Origin: Eubacterium sp. | Lineage (GTDB): Bacteria; Bacillota; Clostridia; Oscillospirales; Acutalibacteraceae | Direction of reading: 5' to 3' | Assembly (NCBI GenBank): GCA_029050995.1 | Contig: JAIDLO010000169.1 | Coordinates: 1 to 41,315 of the forward strand | DNA: 41,315 nucleotides | Shown: positions 28,637 through 35,965 of the stretch, piece by piece | How the letters are laid out: every line of letters starts with the position of its first letter | Position numbering within the stretch: position 1 is the first letter of the stretch | Program-made: the position numbers and the translations under genes | Notes under the pieces: generated by a model | Databases searched by the model: none | Seen by the model: the letters and a program-made list of their open reading frames with translations, nothing else | What the model was told of the DNA's origin: nothing

Positions 28637-30031
28637 ATGATTAGCGGTAAAAAAAGAAAAATCAGAATAATTGCTGCCGTTTCAGCAGTAATCCTATTGA
28701 TAGCGGCAGGCGTAATCGCTTTTGTGTTTGCAGATCTGTCAAATGAACATCTTATTTATCGCGGCAATGCCTTTAAGGTACTTTCTTTGGATAGTGATAG
28801 AAGGAAGGCATTCCGTATCGGCGTGTCTTCCTCCATTCCCGATATTCATCCTTATAATCATGGGGATGAAACAGCCGAAGTGTTAAAAAAGCTTGTTTAT
28901 GAACCGCTTTTGGATATCAACAATGATTGTGATGCAAAGTATTGCCTTGCAAAAGAAATTGTTTTTGAAAAAAACGGGGAACAGGCAACTGTTCGGTTGA
29001 ATGAGGATAAAACCTTTAGTGACGGAACAAAGCTTACCGCTGATCTTGTTTATAATTCCTATCAATGGTTTATAAAGCAGGAAACAGCGTATAATGATTT
29101 GTTAAGCGTTATTAAGGAAATAAAGGTTGTTGATGAAAACACGCTTTCCTTTGCTTTTTATTATGCAAATATTGATAATATCAAGGTTTTCAATATACCT
29201 GTTATCTATATGTTTGATGATAAAAGCTTCTATGGCTCAACAGCTCTTGGAACAGGCCGTTACGCTGTTGATACACTTACGGTGTACAGCGAAATCGTTT
29301 TGAAAAGAAATGATGAATACGGCAGGAAAGCGAAGTATAAAAAGGTTGTAATTCAGGCTTTTGATTACGGCAATCTTGATTCTCTGCTTGATGCAAAGGA
29401 TTTTGATGTTTTCGTTATTACAAATAAAATTGCCGATAAGGTTAAGGAAAACGGCGCCTACAACATTTATGAAATGGGGAAGGAAACAGGCTGGTATCTT
29501 GAATATAATACTGAAAACCAGGATGCCCGCAAAGCCGTAGCCAACCTTGCAGAGGGTAAAAAATTTTTTGAAGCAACGCAGGATTTCGGTGTTTATTCAA
29601 AGGGTATCGTTTCGGCATATATTAAAAAGCCAAACTATTATTCTTTGCTTGAAAAAGGCAATTTAAAGGATACAAAGTCAATCAGCTTTCTTCATAATTA
29701 TGAAGCAGAGGCAAATGGAATTTACAGGAATTTAGCTGCCGCTTTAAAGGAAGAAGGCGTTGAAACAAGCGAAAATCCGATGGATATTTATGAATATCAT
29801 CCGGATGAGTTTGAAGAGGATGTTCTCATCTACTACGGCAAATTAACAGAAGTCGTTGATGATGAAGATAATAAAAGCTTTTTCAAAAATAATTCAGACT
29901 TAGATGCTGAAGAGTATTATGAGGCATTAGAAAAGCATCTTGCTTCTCAAAATAAAATTACGCCGCTTAGTAAGGATACAACATGGTATGCTTCTCTTGC
30001 AGGCCGTAATAATTTAGACTTGTTTGATTAA
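28637..30031 (+). CDS. Membrane-anchored family-5 extracellular solute-binding-like protein
   Basis: 464 residues. A basic start (MISGKKRKIR) leads into one hydrophobic segment (~11-32), with no lipobox cysteine, so the protein should be held in the membrane with its body outside. The body shows family-5 (DppA/OppA-like) features: AFRIGVSSSIPDIHPYN near 58-74, LVYEPLLDIN near 86, and FSDGTKLTADLVYNSY at 127-142, the family signature. It is shorter than typical dipeptide-binding proteins (~500-560). No permease or ATPase genes are adjacent; neighbours are the giant surface protein (33 bases upstream) and the class B sortase (31 bases downstream). I infer a role tied to that surface system, perhaps as an accessory, rather than a conventional importer, but ligand and function are unknown. 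Confidence 0.8.
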   Translation: MISGKKRKIRIIAAVSAVILLIAAGVIAFVFADLSNEHLIYRGNAFKVLSLDSDRRKAFRIGVSSSIPDIHPYNHGDETAEVLKKLVYEPLLDINNDCDAKYCLAKEIVFEKNGEQATVRLNEDKTFSDGTKLTADLVYNSYQWFIKQETAYNDLLSVIKEIKVVDENTLSFAFYYANIDNIKVFNIPVIYMFDDKSFYGSTALGTGRYAVDTLTVYSEIVLKRNDEYGRKAKYKKVVIQAFDYGNLDSLLDAKDFDVFVITNKIADKVKENGAYNIYEMGKETGWYLEYNTENQDARKAVANLAEGKKFFEATQDFGVYSKGIVSAYIKKPNYYSLLEKGNLKDTKSISFLHNYEAEANGIYRNLAAALKEEGVETSENPMDIYEYHPDEFEEDVLIYYGKLTEVVDDEDNKSFFKNNSDLDAEEYYEALEKHLASQNKITPLSKDTTWYASLAGRNNLDLFD

Positions 30032-30062
30032 TTTTGTTTAAAGTGATTTTAAGAGGTCAGTT

Positions 30063-30770
30063 ATGAAAAAAAAACGAAAAAAGCGTACGATTGTTTTAGT
30101 CGTAATTTTGGTTATCGTGCTTGCAGTTTCCGGATATTATGTGTGGAAAGAAATGTATTCACGCGCACAGGAAGTTAAGGATTTTGAAAAAATACATGAG
30201 CTGGTTGATGATGAAAACGGCAGAAACCTTGCTCTTTTGATGAAGCAGAATCCTGAATGTATCGGCTGGGTTTGTATTCCCGATACAACGCTTGATTATC
30301 CTGTTATGCATACCCCAAATCAACCGCAAAAATATCTCAGATTAAGCTTTGATGAAAAATACAGCTTTTCGGGCGTTCCGTTCCTTGATGCAAGATGTAC
30401 ATTGGAAAGTGATAATTTAATTATCTATGGTCATAATCTGAAAAATGATACAATGTTTTCTTCTCTTGGCGGCTATGTACAGGCTTCTTACAGTAAAAAA
30501 CATCCTAAAATTGAATTTGAAACTGCAAATGAAGATGCTTACTATTCAGTAGCTATCGTCGCTCAGATTGATGAAACGGATGAATGGTATAATTTTGTTG
30601 ATGCACCAAACAGCAAAAGCTTTGATGAGTCAATAGAAACTCTTAAAACAAAGGCTGTTTATACAACAGATGTGGTACCCGAATTCGGGCAGCAGCTGCT
30701 TACATTAACAACTTGCTATGGTTCTGAAAAAAGCGGACGATTAATTGTCGTTGCAGTGAAAGATAAATAA
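30063..30770 (+). CDS. Class B sortase
   Basis: 235 residues. The N-terminal basic stretch and hydrophobic segment (~8-25) make a type II membrane anchor, leaving the enzyme outside. Sortase motifs are complete: IGWVCIPDTTLDYPVM near 67-82, catalytic His124 in LIIYGHNLKN, Cys218 in LTLTTCYG, and Arg226 in SGRLIVVA. The YGHN-x-K-x-x-x-MF pattern and TLTTC place it in class B. Sortases cut a C-terminal sorting motif between Thr and Gly and join the protein to peptidoglycan or to another protein. It is the last gene of the giant-protein locus, 31 bases after the solute-binding-like gene, with an AGAGGT ribosome site, and ends before a strong terminator. The K-V-N-T-G end of the giant protein is its most obvious substrate. 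Confidence 0.93.
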   Translation: MKKKRKKRTIVLVVILVIVLAVSGYYVWKEMYSRAQEVKDFEKIHELVDDENGRNLALLMKQNPECIGWVCIPDTTLDYPVMHTPNQPQKYLRLSFDEKYSFSGVPFLDARCTLESDNLIIYGHNLKNDTMFSSLGGYVQASYSKKHPKIEFETANEDAYYSVAIVAQIDETDEWYNFVDAPNSKSFDESIETLKTKAVYTTDVVPEFGQQLLTLTTCYGSEKSGRLIVVAVKDK

Positions 30771-30776
30771 AAGAAT

Positions 30777-30809
30777 AAAAAGGTCGGTTCATTATGAACC
30801 GACCTTTTT
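30777..30809. terminator. Perfect two-way intrinsic terminator after the sortase gene
   Basis: A 15-bp perfect stem (30777-30791 with 30795-30809) with a 3-base loop TTA has AAAAA and TTTTT ends. It lies between convergent sortase (+) and cation transporter (-) genes and can serve both. Confidence 0.95.
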
Positions 30810-30816
30810 GTATGCT

Positions 30817-31983
30817 TTATACGAAGCTGTGCTCAACTGTAACAACTAAGTTAATATTCGGATATTTCTCTCTGAAAACAGCTCTTATTTCTTTTAATAC
30901 CGTGCTGTTTTCTTTTTTGTATTGATGCGGAATAACAAGATCAAAAATAAAGTTTGTATGTGTTTTGCCCTCAACAACTCTGAAATCGTGGAAAGAAAAG
31001 CGTTCGTCATAGGCTTTAATTAATTCAGCGGTTATTGCTCTGTATTCGTTTATTTTTTCATCATCCACTACAACAGGGTCCATATGAATGCAAATCATAA
31101 TGTTTAAATTCTTGCTGATACGCTTCTCAACATTGTCTATCATATCATGAAGCTTGAGTACATCTTCGCTGCAAGGCACTTCAGCGTGCGCAGAAGCAAT
31201 GATTCTGCCGGGACCGTAATCGTGAACAATTAAATCATGAACGCCTGCGATATCCTTTTCTGCAAGCATAATCTCTTCAATCTGCTTAACGAGCTCGGGA
31301 TCGGGTGCTTTTCCAAGAAGATTGCTTATAATGTCTTTAACAATTCCGATACCTGCAATGATAACGATTACGGCAACGATAACGCCTATGATTCCGTCTG
31401 CTCGTTTGAAAGGGGTAAATGCAGAAATCAAAAGAGCTGCAATTGTTGCTGTCGTAGCAATGCAGTCATTCAGACTGTCTTGCTTAACGGCTTTCATATT
31501 TACATTGTTTGTTATCTTGAAAAGCTTGTTGTTGAAGAATGCCATCCAAAGCTTAACAGCAATGGATACGATTAAAACAATGAGGGTTGCAATGCTGAAT
31601 TTAACATCTTCGGGGTGAATGATTTTTTCAATACTGCTTTTGCCAAGCTCAAAGCCCATAAGGAAGATAAAGAATGAAACAATAAGTGCGCTTATGTATT
31701 CCATTCTGCCGTGACCGAATGGGTGATCATCATCAACAGGCTTTCCAGCCAATTTCGCTCCGAATATCGTAACAACATTTGAGCTTGCATCCGAAAGGTT
31801 GTTAACCGCATCCGCAGTTATAGAAACGGAATTTGATAATGCACCAACTAAGAATTTGAATATGCAAAGCAGTAGGTTGCAGAATATCCCAACGCCACCC
31901 GACAGTGTGCCGTATTTTTCTCTTGTCTTGATGTCCTTTGCATCTCCGTCTTTGATAAATAGCTTTATAATAAAGTTACCCAT
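30817..31983 (-). CDS. Cation diffusion facilitator family transporter
   Basis: 388 residues: an N-terminal six-helix membrane domain and a C-terminal cytoplasmic ferredoxin-like domain (from ~residue 230), as in metal-proton antiporters that export divalent metals. The metal site pattern is N61-x3-D65 in TM2 (ADAVNNLSDASSN) and D169-x3-D173 in TM5 (KQDSLND), not the His-x3-Asp pairs of zinc exporters; HPFGHGRMEY follows TM2. This acidic/Asn pairing favours manganese or iron over zinc by inference. The C-terminal part is about 60-80 residues longer than minimal family members and includes HDFRVVEGKTHTNFIFDLV, a common extended form. The SD GGAGGG precedes ATG 31983. Monocistronic between its own promoter and a terminator. 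Confidence 0.92.
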   Translation of the reverse strand: MGNFIIKLFIKDGDAKDIKTREKYGTLSGGVGIFCNLLLCIFKFLVGALSNSVSITADAVNNLSDASSNVVTIFGAKLAGKPVDDDHPFGHGRMEYISALIVSFFIFLMGFELGKSSIEKIIHPEDVKFSIATLIVLIVSIAVKLWMAFFNNKLFKITNNVNMKAVKQDSLNDCIATTATIAALLISAFTPFKRADGIIGVIVAVIVIIAGIGIVKDIISNLLGKAPDPELVKQIEEIMLAEKDIAGVHDLIVHDYGPGRIIASAHAEVPCSEDVLKLHDMIDNVEKRISKNLNIMICIHMDPVVVDDEKINEYRAITAELIKAYDERFSFHDFRVVEGKTHTNFIFDLVIPHQYKKENSTVLKEIRAVFREKYPNINLVVTVEHSFV

Positions 31984-32010
31984 AAAATTCCCTCCGTTTC
32001 GTATTGAAAT

Positions 32011-32039
32011 ATAATAACATATATGTATAAATAACTCAA
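32011..32039 (-). promoter_or_regulatory. Candidate promoter of the cation transporter gene
   Basis: On the - strand TTGAGT (32039-32034) and TATTAT (32016-32011) are 17 bases apart, about 28 bases before the start codon. The spacer contains a 10-bp palindrome ACATATATGT, which could be an operator but is short and AT-rich. Confidence 0.5.
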
Positions 32040-32099
32040 TCGGATTTTTCTTTATTCTATGGAATAATATTTAATTAATCAAATATTTATACATTATTA

Positions 32100-32128
32100 T
32101 TGAATAAAAATTTTTCTTATGCTATAAT
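32100..32128 (+). promoter_or_regulatory. Sigma-A promoter of the ruv operon
   Basis: TTGAAT (32100-32105), a 17-base spacer and TATAAT (32123-32128) with an upstream TGC (extended -10) form a near-consensus promoter. Transcription would start near 32135. A GGAG (32144-32147) lies 12 bases before the ruvC ATG. Confidence 0.78.
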
Positions 32129-32159
32129 GAATCAGATTAAATTGGAGTAGTATATATTA

Positions 32160-32657
32160 ATGATAATTCTTGGCATAGATCCCGGCTACGCTATCATAGG
32201 CTGGGGTGTTCTTGAGCACAAAGCAAATAAATTTCGTGTTATAGATTACGGTGCTATAACAACCGAAGCGCATACACCGTTTCCGCTCAGACTGCAGACG
32301 ATTTATACAGAAATGAATATGATTTTTGATAAATATCATCCTGAGGTTATGAGTATGGAAAAACTGTTTTATAATAATAATGCGAAAACAGTTATTGATG
32401 TTGCGCAGGCAAGGGGCGTTATAACGCTTTCTGCGCAGATGCATAATGTTGATATTTTTGAATACACACCGCTTCAGGTTAAGCAGTCTGTTACAGGCTA
32501 CGGCAGAGCGGTTAAAAAACAGGTGCAGGAAATGACAAGGCTTATTTTAAATCTTGAAAAAATTCCAAAGCCTGATGATACGGCGGATGCCCTTGCTATG
32601 GCAATCTGTCACGGTCACGCAAGCGGAAGCCTTCTTGGCGGATATGGTAAGTTGTAG
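32160..32657 (+). CDS. ruvC: Holliday junction resolvase RuvC
   Basis: RuvC is a dimeric endonuclease that cuts four-way DNA junctions during recombinational repair, working with RuvAB. The 165 residues match family length. The RNase H-like fold is marked by MIILGIDPGYAIIGWG (first catalytic Asp7), the second acidic site in MSMEKLFYNNN, and the final acidic pair in KPDDTADALAMAICH. It has its own near-consensus promoter and opens the ruvC-ruvA-ruvB group, but a folded element of about 257 bp separates it from ruvA. Confidence 0.97.
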   Translation: MIILGIDPGYAIIGWGVLEHKANKFRVIDYGAITTEAHTPFPLRLQTIYTEMNMIFDKYHPEVMSMEKLFYNNNAKTVIDVAQARGVITLSAQMHNVDIFEYTPLQVKQSVTGYGRAVKKQVQEMTRLILNLEKIPKPDDTADALAMAICHGHASGSLLGGYGKL

Positions 32658-32914
32658 GTAGTCAAAATAATGTGCCTAAAATACAAAATTATGGCAGCTT
32701 TGCACATTTTTTGTCTTGCCATACAACAGTATGCCTGCACCAAAGAAATGCACAAATCTACTCATAATTTTGCATTTTAGGTGCGAGCAGTTTAGCCACT
32801 AAGATTTTTCGGCAAGACAAGGCACAATTATTTTTGCATACTGACGTATACAAAAATAATTTAACGAAGTATTGACGGAAAAGATTGCGGCTAAACCACA
32901 GTCTTTTGACTATC
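32658..32914. mobile_element. MITE-like element with two long imperfect hairpins between ruvC and ruvA
   Basis: No credible reading frame is present. Ends are inverted copies: TAGTCAAAA (32659-32667) and TTTTGACTA (32904-32912). Inside are two large hairpins. The left has outer arms 32672-32693 and 32763-32784 (19 of 22 matching, read as complements) with further pairing inward. The right has outer arms GTTTAGCC (32790-32797) and GGCTAAAC (32889-32896) and inner arms 32826-32840 and 32847-32861 (14 of 15) around a 6-base loop. The almost complete folding and matching termini suggest a non-autonomous transposable element or a structured-RNA repeat inserted directly after the ruvC stop. No second copy was seen in the window. 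Confidence 0.65.
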
Positions 32915-32940
32915 TATAACTTAAGTTTTGAGGTAGAAAT

Positions 32941-33546
32941 ATGATTTACAATGTTAAAGGTACATTAACCTATATAGATGCTCAGTTTGTTGTAGTAGAA
33001 TGCAGCGGTGTCGGCTTTAAATGTTTTACAACGCTGAATACATCAAAATCAGTCGGCAAAATCGGCAGTGAAGTGAATCTTTACACGCATCTTTCTGTTA
33101 GAGAAGATGCAATGGATTTGTTCGGCTTTGCAACGCTTACGGAGCTTGAGGCATTCAAAATGCTGATAACTGTTTCGGGTGTCGGCCCAAAGGCTGCTGT
33201 TTCCGTATTGTCTGAGCTTACGCCGGACAGACTCGCTCTTGCAATTGCATCAAGTGATACAAAAGCAATCATTAAAGCAAATGGTATCGGAAAGAAAACA
33301 GCTGAGCGCATTGTGCTTGAATTAAAGGATAAAATGGCAAGCGTTGCAACAGGCGAGCTTTCTTCTGCCGTTGCTTCGGCAGGCTCTATTGTTGAGGAAA
33401 GCGCTTCTGCAGAAGCCGTTGCCGCGCTTGTAGCATTAGGCTTCAGCCAAAGTGATGCCGCTGTTGCAGTTGGCCAGATGGATAAATCTCTTTCAGCTGA
33501 TGAAATGATAAGGCTTGGATTAAAACAGCTTTCAAGTAGTCTTTAA
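32941..33546 (+). CDS. ruvA: Holliday junction branch migration protein RuvA
   Basis: RuvA forms tetramers that hold the Holliday junction and load the RuvB motor. The 201 residues show the N-terminal OB domain (MIYNVKGTLTYIDAQFVVVE), two helix-hairpin-helix motifs (VSGVGPKAAVSVL near 76 and ANGIGKKTAERIV near 113), a flexible linker rich in Ala/Ser, and the C-terminal RuvB-binding domain (AVAALVALGFSQSDAAVAV). GAGG (32930-32933) lies 7 bases before the ATG. It is 20 bases ahead of ruvB. The upstream repeat element may affect how much of the ruvC transcript reaches it. Confidence 0.97.
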   Translation: MIYNVKGTLTYIDAQFVVVECSGVGFKCFTTLNTSKSVGKIGSEVNLYTHLSVREDAMDLFGFATLTELEAFKMLITVSGVGPKAAVSVLSELTPDRLALAIASSDTKAIIKANGIGKKTAERIVLELKDKMASVATGELSSAVASAGSIVEESASAEAVAALVALGFSQSDAAVAVGQMDKSLSADEMIRLGLKQLSSSL

Positions 33547-33566
33547 TTGATTTTTGAGGAGTAACT

Positions 33567-34595
33567 ATGAACGAAATGGATTTTGAAAACAGAATAGTTT
33601 CAACCGAGTTTTCAGAGGCAGATAACGATATTGAAAACAGCCTCAGACCGAAGGAATTAACTGACTATATCGGACAGGAAAAGGCAAAGGAAAATCTTTC
33701 TGTTTATATTCAGGCTGCCCGCCAAAGAGGGGAAGCACTTGACCATGTTTTGCTTTACGGACCTCCGGGTCTTGGTAAAACAACGCTTGCGGGCATTATT
33801 GCAAATGAAATGGGCGTTAATATCAGAATAACAAGTGGTCCTGCGATTGAAAAGCAGGGCGATCTTGCTGCGCTTTTAACCAATCTTCAGGAGGGCGATG
33901 TACTCTTTATTGATGAAATTCATCGTCTTAATCGAAGTGTTGAAGAGGTTTTGTATCCTGCGATGGAGGATAGGGCGCTTGATATTATTATTGGTAAAGG
34001 CCCGTCTGCAAGATCAATCCGACTTGATTTGCCGAATTTTACACTTGTTGGGGCAACAACCCGTGCAGGTCAGCTTTCAGCACCTTTGCGAGACAGATTC
34101 GGCGTTATTTTAAGATTGGAATTATATACAAATGCAGAGCTTGCATCTATTGTTAAAAGAAGTGCAGGCATTCTTGGAATTAATATTGATGAAAAGGGCG
34201 CTTATCAGATTGCTTCTCGTTCAAGAGGAACACCTCGTATTGCAAACAGACTTCTTAAAAGAAGCCGTGATTTTGCCGAAGTTAAGTATGAGGGTGTCAT
34301 AACCGAGGAAGCTTCCTCAGATGCGTTGAACAGAATGGAAATTGATGAGCTTGGTCTTGATTCAATAGACCGCCGATTGCTTACAACTATGATAAGAAAT
34401 TATAACGGCGGACCTGTAGGGCTTGAAACGATAGCAGCAGCTATAGGCGAGGAAGCCGTAACGATAGAGGATGTTTATGAGCCTTATCTTATGCAGATCG
34501 GATTTCTCAGCAGAACGCCGAGAGGCAGATGTGTTACGCCTGCAGGTTATAAGCATCTTGGAATAGAGCAGGATGGCCAGCAGTCTTTATTGTAA
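33567..34595 (+). CDS. ruvB: Holliday junction branch migration helicase RuvB
   Basis: RuvB is the AAA+ hexameric motor that drives branch migration with RuvA. 342 residues. It has LRPKELTDYIGQEKAKENL, Walker A GPPGLGKTT, Walker B DEIHRLNR, sensor 1 GATTRAGQLS, the arginine finger region LRDRFGV, and the C-terminal winged helix (GGPVGLETIAAAIGEE, then FLSRTPRGRCVTPAGYKHLG). GAGGAG precedes the ATG by a normal distance. The ruvA-ruvB gap is 20 bases and glmM follows 20 bases later, so the transcript likely continues into glmM. Confidence 0.98.
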   Translation: MNEMDFENRIVSTEFSEADNDIENSLRPKELTDYIGQEKAKENLSVYIQAARQRGEALDHVLLYGPPGLGKTTLAGIIANEMGVNIRITSGPAIEKQGDLAALLTNLQEGDVLFIDEIHRLNRSVEEVLYPAMEDRALDIIIGKGPSARSIRLDLPNFTLVGATTRAGQLSAPLRDRFGVILRLELYTNAELASIVKRSAGILGINIDEKGAYQIASRSRGTPRIANRLLKRSRDFAEVKYEGVITEEASSDALNRMEIDELGLDSIDRRLLTTMIRNYNGGPVGLETIAAAIGEEAVTIEDVYEPYLMQIGFLSRTPRGRCVTPAGYKHLGIEQDGQQSLL

Positions 34596-34615
34596 TTTTA
34601 GAAAGGATATTTGTT

Positions 34616-35965
34616 ATGGGCAGATTATTCGGAACAGATGGTGTCAGAGGAATTGCAAATAAGGATTTAACAAATGATCTTGCTATGAAAATAGGAATGG
34701 CGGCTGCCGAAATTCTTATTAAAAACAAGGATAATAAGCCAAAGGTTATGATTGGAAAGGACACAAGAGCATCGGGCGATATGCTGGAAGCTGCATTAAC
34801 GGCAGGCTTTTGTGCAGTTGGTGTTGATGTGCTTTCCGTTGGTGTTGTGCCAACGCCTGCGATTGCTTATCTTGTTGGAAAATATAATTGTGATGCGGGT
34901 GTTATGATTTCTGCATCTCATAATCCTTGTGAATACAACGGCATTAAAATTTTCCAGGGAAATGGCTATAAGCTTCCCGATGAGCTTGAAGAAGAAATAG
35001 AAGCTATCATTCTTGACCAGGCAGAGGAAATAGAACTTAAAATCGGCGGCGAGGTTGGAAACAGAATTTACTGCAAAACAGCTGTTGAGGATTATATTCA
35101 GCATGTTGTCTCTGTTTCAGAGGTAAGATTTGACGGTATGAATATTGCAATTGATACATCAAATGGCTCTGCTTCTGTTTGTGCAAAGGAAATATTTACC
35201 CGCCTCGGCGCAAAATGCCATATGCTTTCCGATACACCGGATGGTGTTAATATAAACAAAAACTGCGGTTCAACACATCCCGAGGAGCTTATGAGTTTTG
35301 TAAAGGCAAATAAGCTTGATTTGGGGCTTGCCTTTGACGGCGATGCAGACAGAATGCTTGCTGTTGATGAAAACGGCGAGCTGGTTGACGGCGATAAGAT
35401 TATTGCAATCTGTTCTATGCAGATGAAGCAGGAGGGCAGGCTCAATAAGGATACGGCTGTCGTTACCGTAATGAGCAATATGGGCTTTTTCAAATTCTGC
35501 GAAAAATACGGAATCCATTGTGCAAAAACGGCTGTCGGCGATAGATATGTTCTGGAGCGTATGCTGAAAAAAGGCTATAATATCGGCGGCGAGCAGAGCG
35601 GTCATGTAATCTTCCTGGATTATGCAACAACAGGGGACGGCGAGCTTTCAGGTGTTAAGCTGATTGAAACAGTTGTTAAAAGCGGAACAACGCTTGGCAA
35701 TCTTGCGAAGGCAATGACGGTTTATCCACAGGTACTTATCAATGTTGAGGTTACCCCTGAGGGCAAACAAAAATATAACAATGATGAATATATTATTTCA
35801 GCCGTTCAGGAGGCTGAAATGGAGCTTCACGGCGACGGCAGAGTGCTTGTTCGTGTTTCGGGCACAGAGCCTCTTGTTCGTGTTATGCTCGAAGGAAAAG
35901 ATTTAGAACAAATAACAAAGCTCGGCAATTATATTGCTGATGTGGTTAAAGAAAGACTTAGCTGA
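34616..35965 (+). CDS. glmM: Phosphoglucosamine mutase GlmM
   Basis: GlmM converts glucosamine-6-phosphate to glucosamine-1-phosphate, an early step to UDP-GlcNAc for peptidoglycan. The 449 residues match the family. The N-terminus is MGRLFGTDGVRGIAN; the phosphoserine loop ISASHNPCEYNGIKIF has catalytic Ser101; the metal loop is DGDADRML; the substrate loop is GGEQSGHVIF; the C-terminal phosphate site is RVSGTEPLVRVM. AGAAAGGATATTTGTT precedes the ATG, giving an AAAGGA ribosome site. The stop overlaps the next start by one base (TGATG), implying translational coupling to the methyltransferase. Confidence 0.98.
   Translation: MGRLFGTDGVRGIANKDLTNDLAMKIGMAAAEILIKNKDNKPKVMIGKDTRASGDMLEAALTAGFCAVGVDVLSVGVVPTPAIAYLVGKYNCDAGVMISASHNPCEYNGIKIFQGNGYKLPDELEEEIEAIILDQAEEIELKIGGEVGNRIYCKTAVEDYIQHVVSVSEVRFDGMNIAIDTSNGSASVCAKEIFTRLGAKCHMLSDTPDGVNINKNCGSTHPEELMSFVKANKLDLGLAFDGDADRMLAVDENGELVDGDKIIAICSMQMKQEGRLNKDTAVVTVMSNMGFFKFCEKYGIHCAKTAVGDRYVLERMLKKGYNIGGEQSGHVIFLDYATTGDGELSGVKLIETVVKSGTTLGNLAKAMTVYPQVLINVEVTPEGKQKYNNDEYIISAVQEAEMELHGDGRVLVRVSGTEPLVRVMLEGKDLEQITKLGNYIADVVKERLS

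Noticed and set aside
31237..31575. 112-residue frame on the + strand
   Set aside because: Antisense to the cation diffusion facilitator gene, which has clear family motifs.
35098..35605. Two overlapping - strand frames of 131 and 111 residues
   Set aside because: Both are antisense to glmM, whose catalytic motifs run through the same bases.
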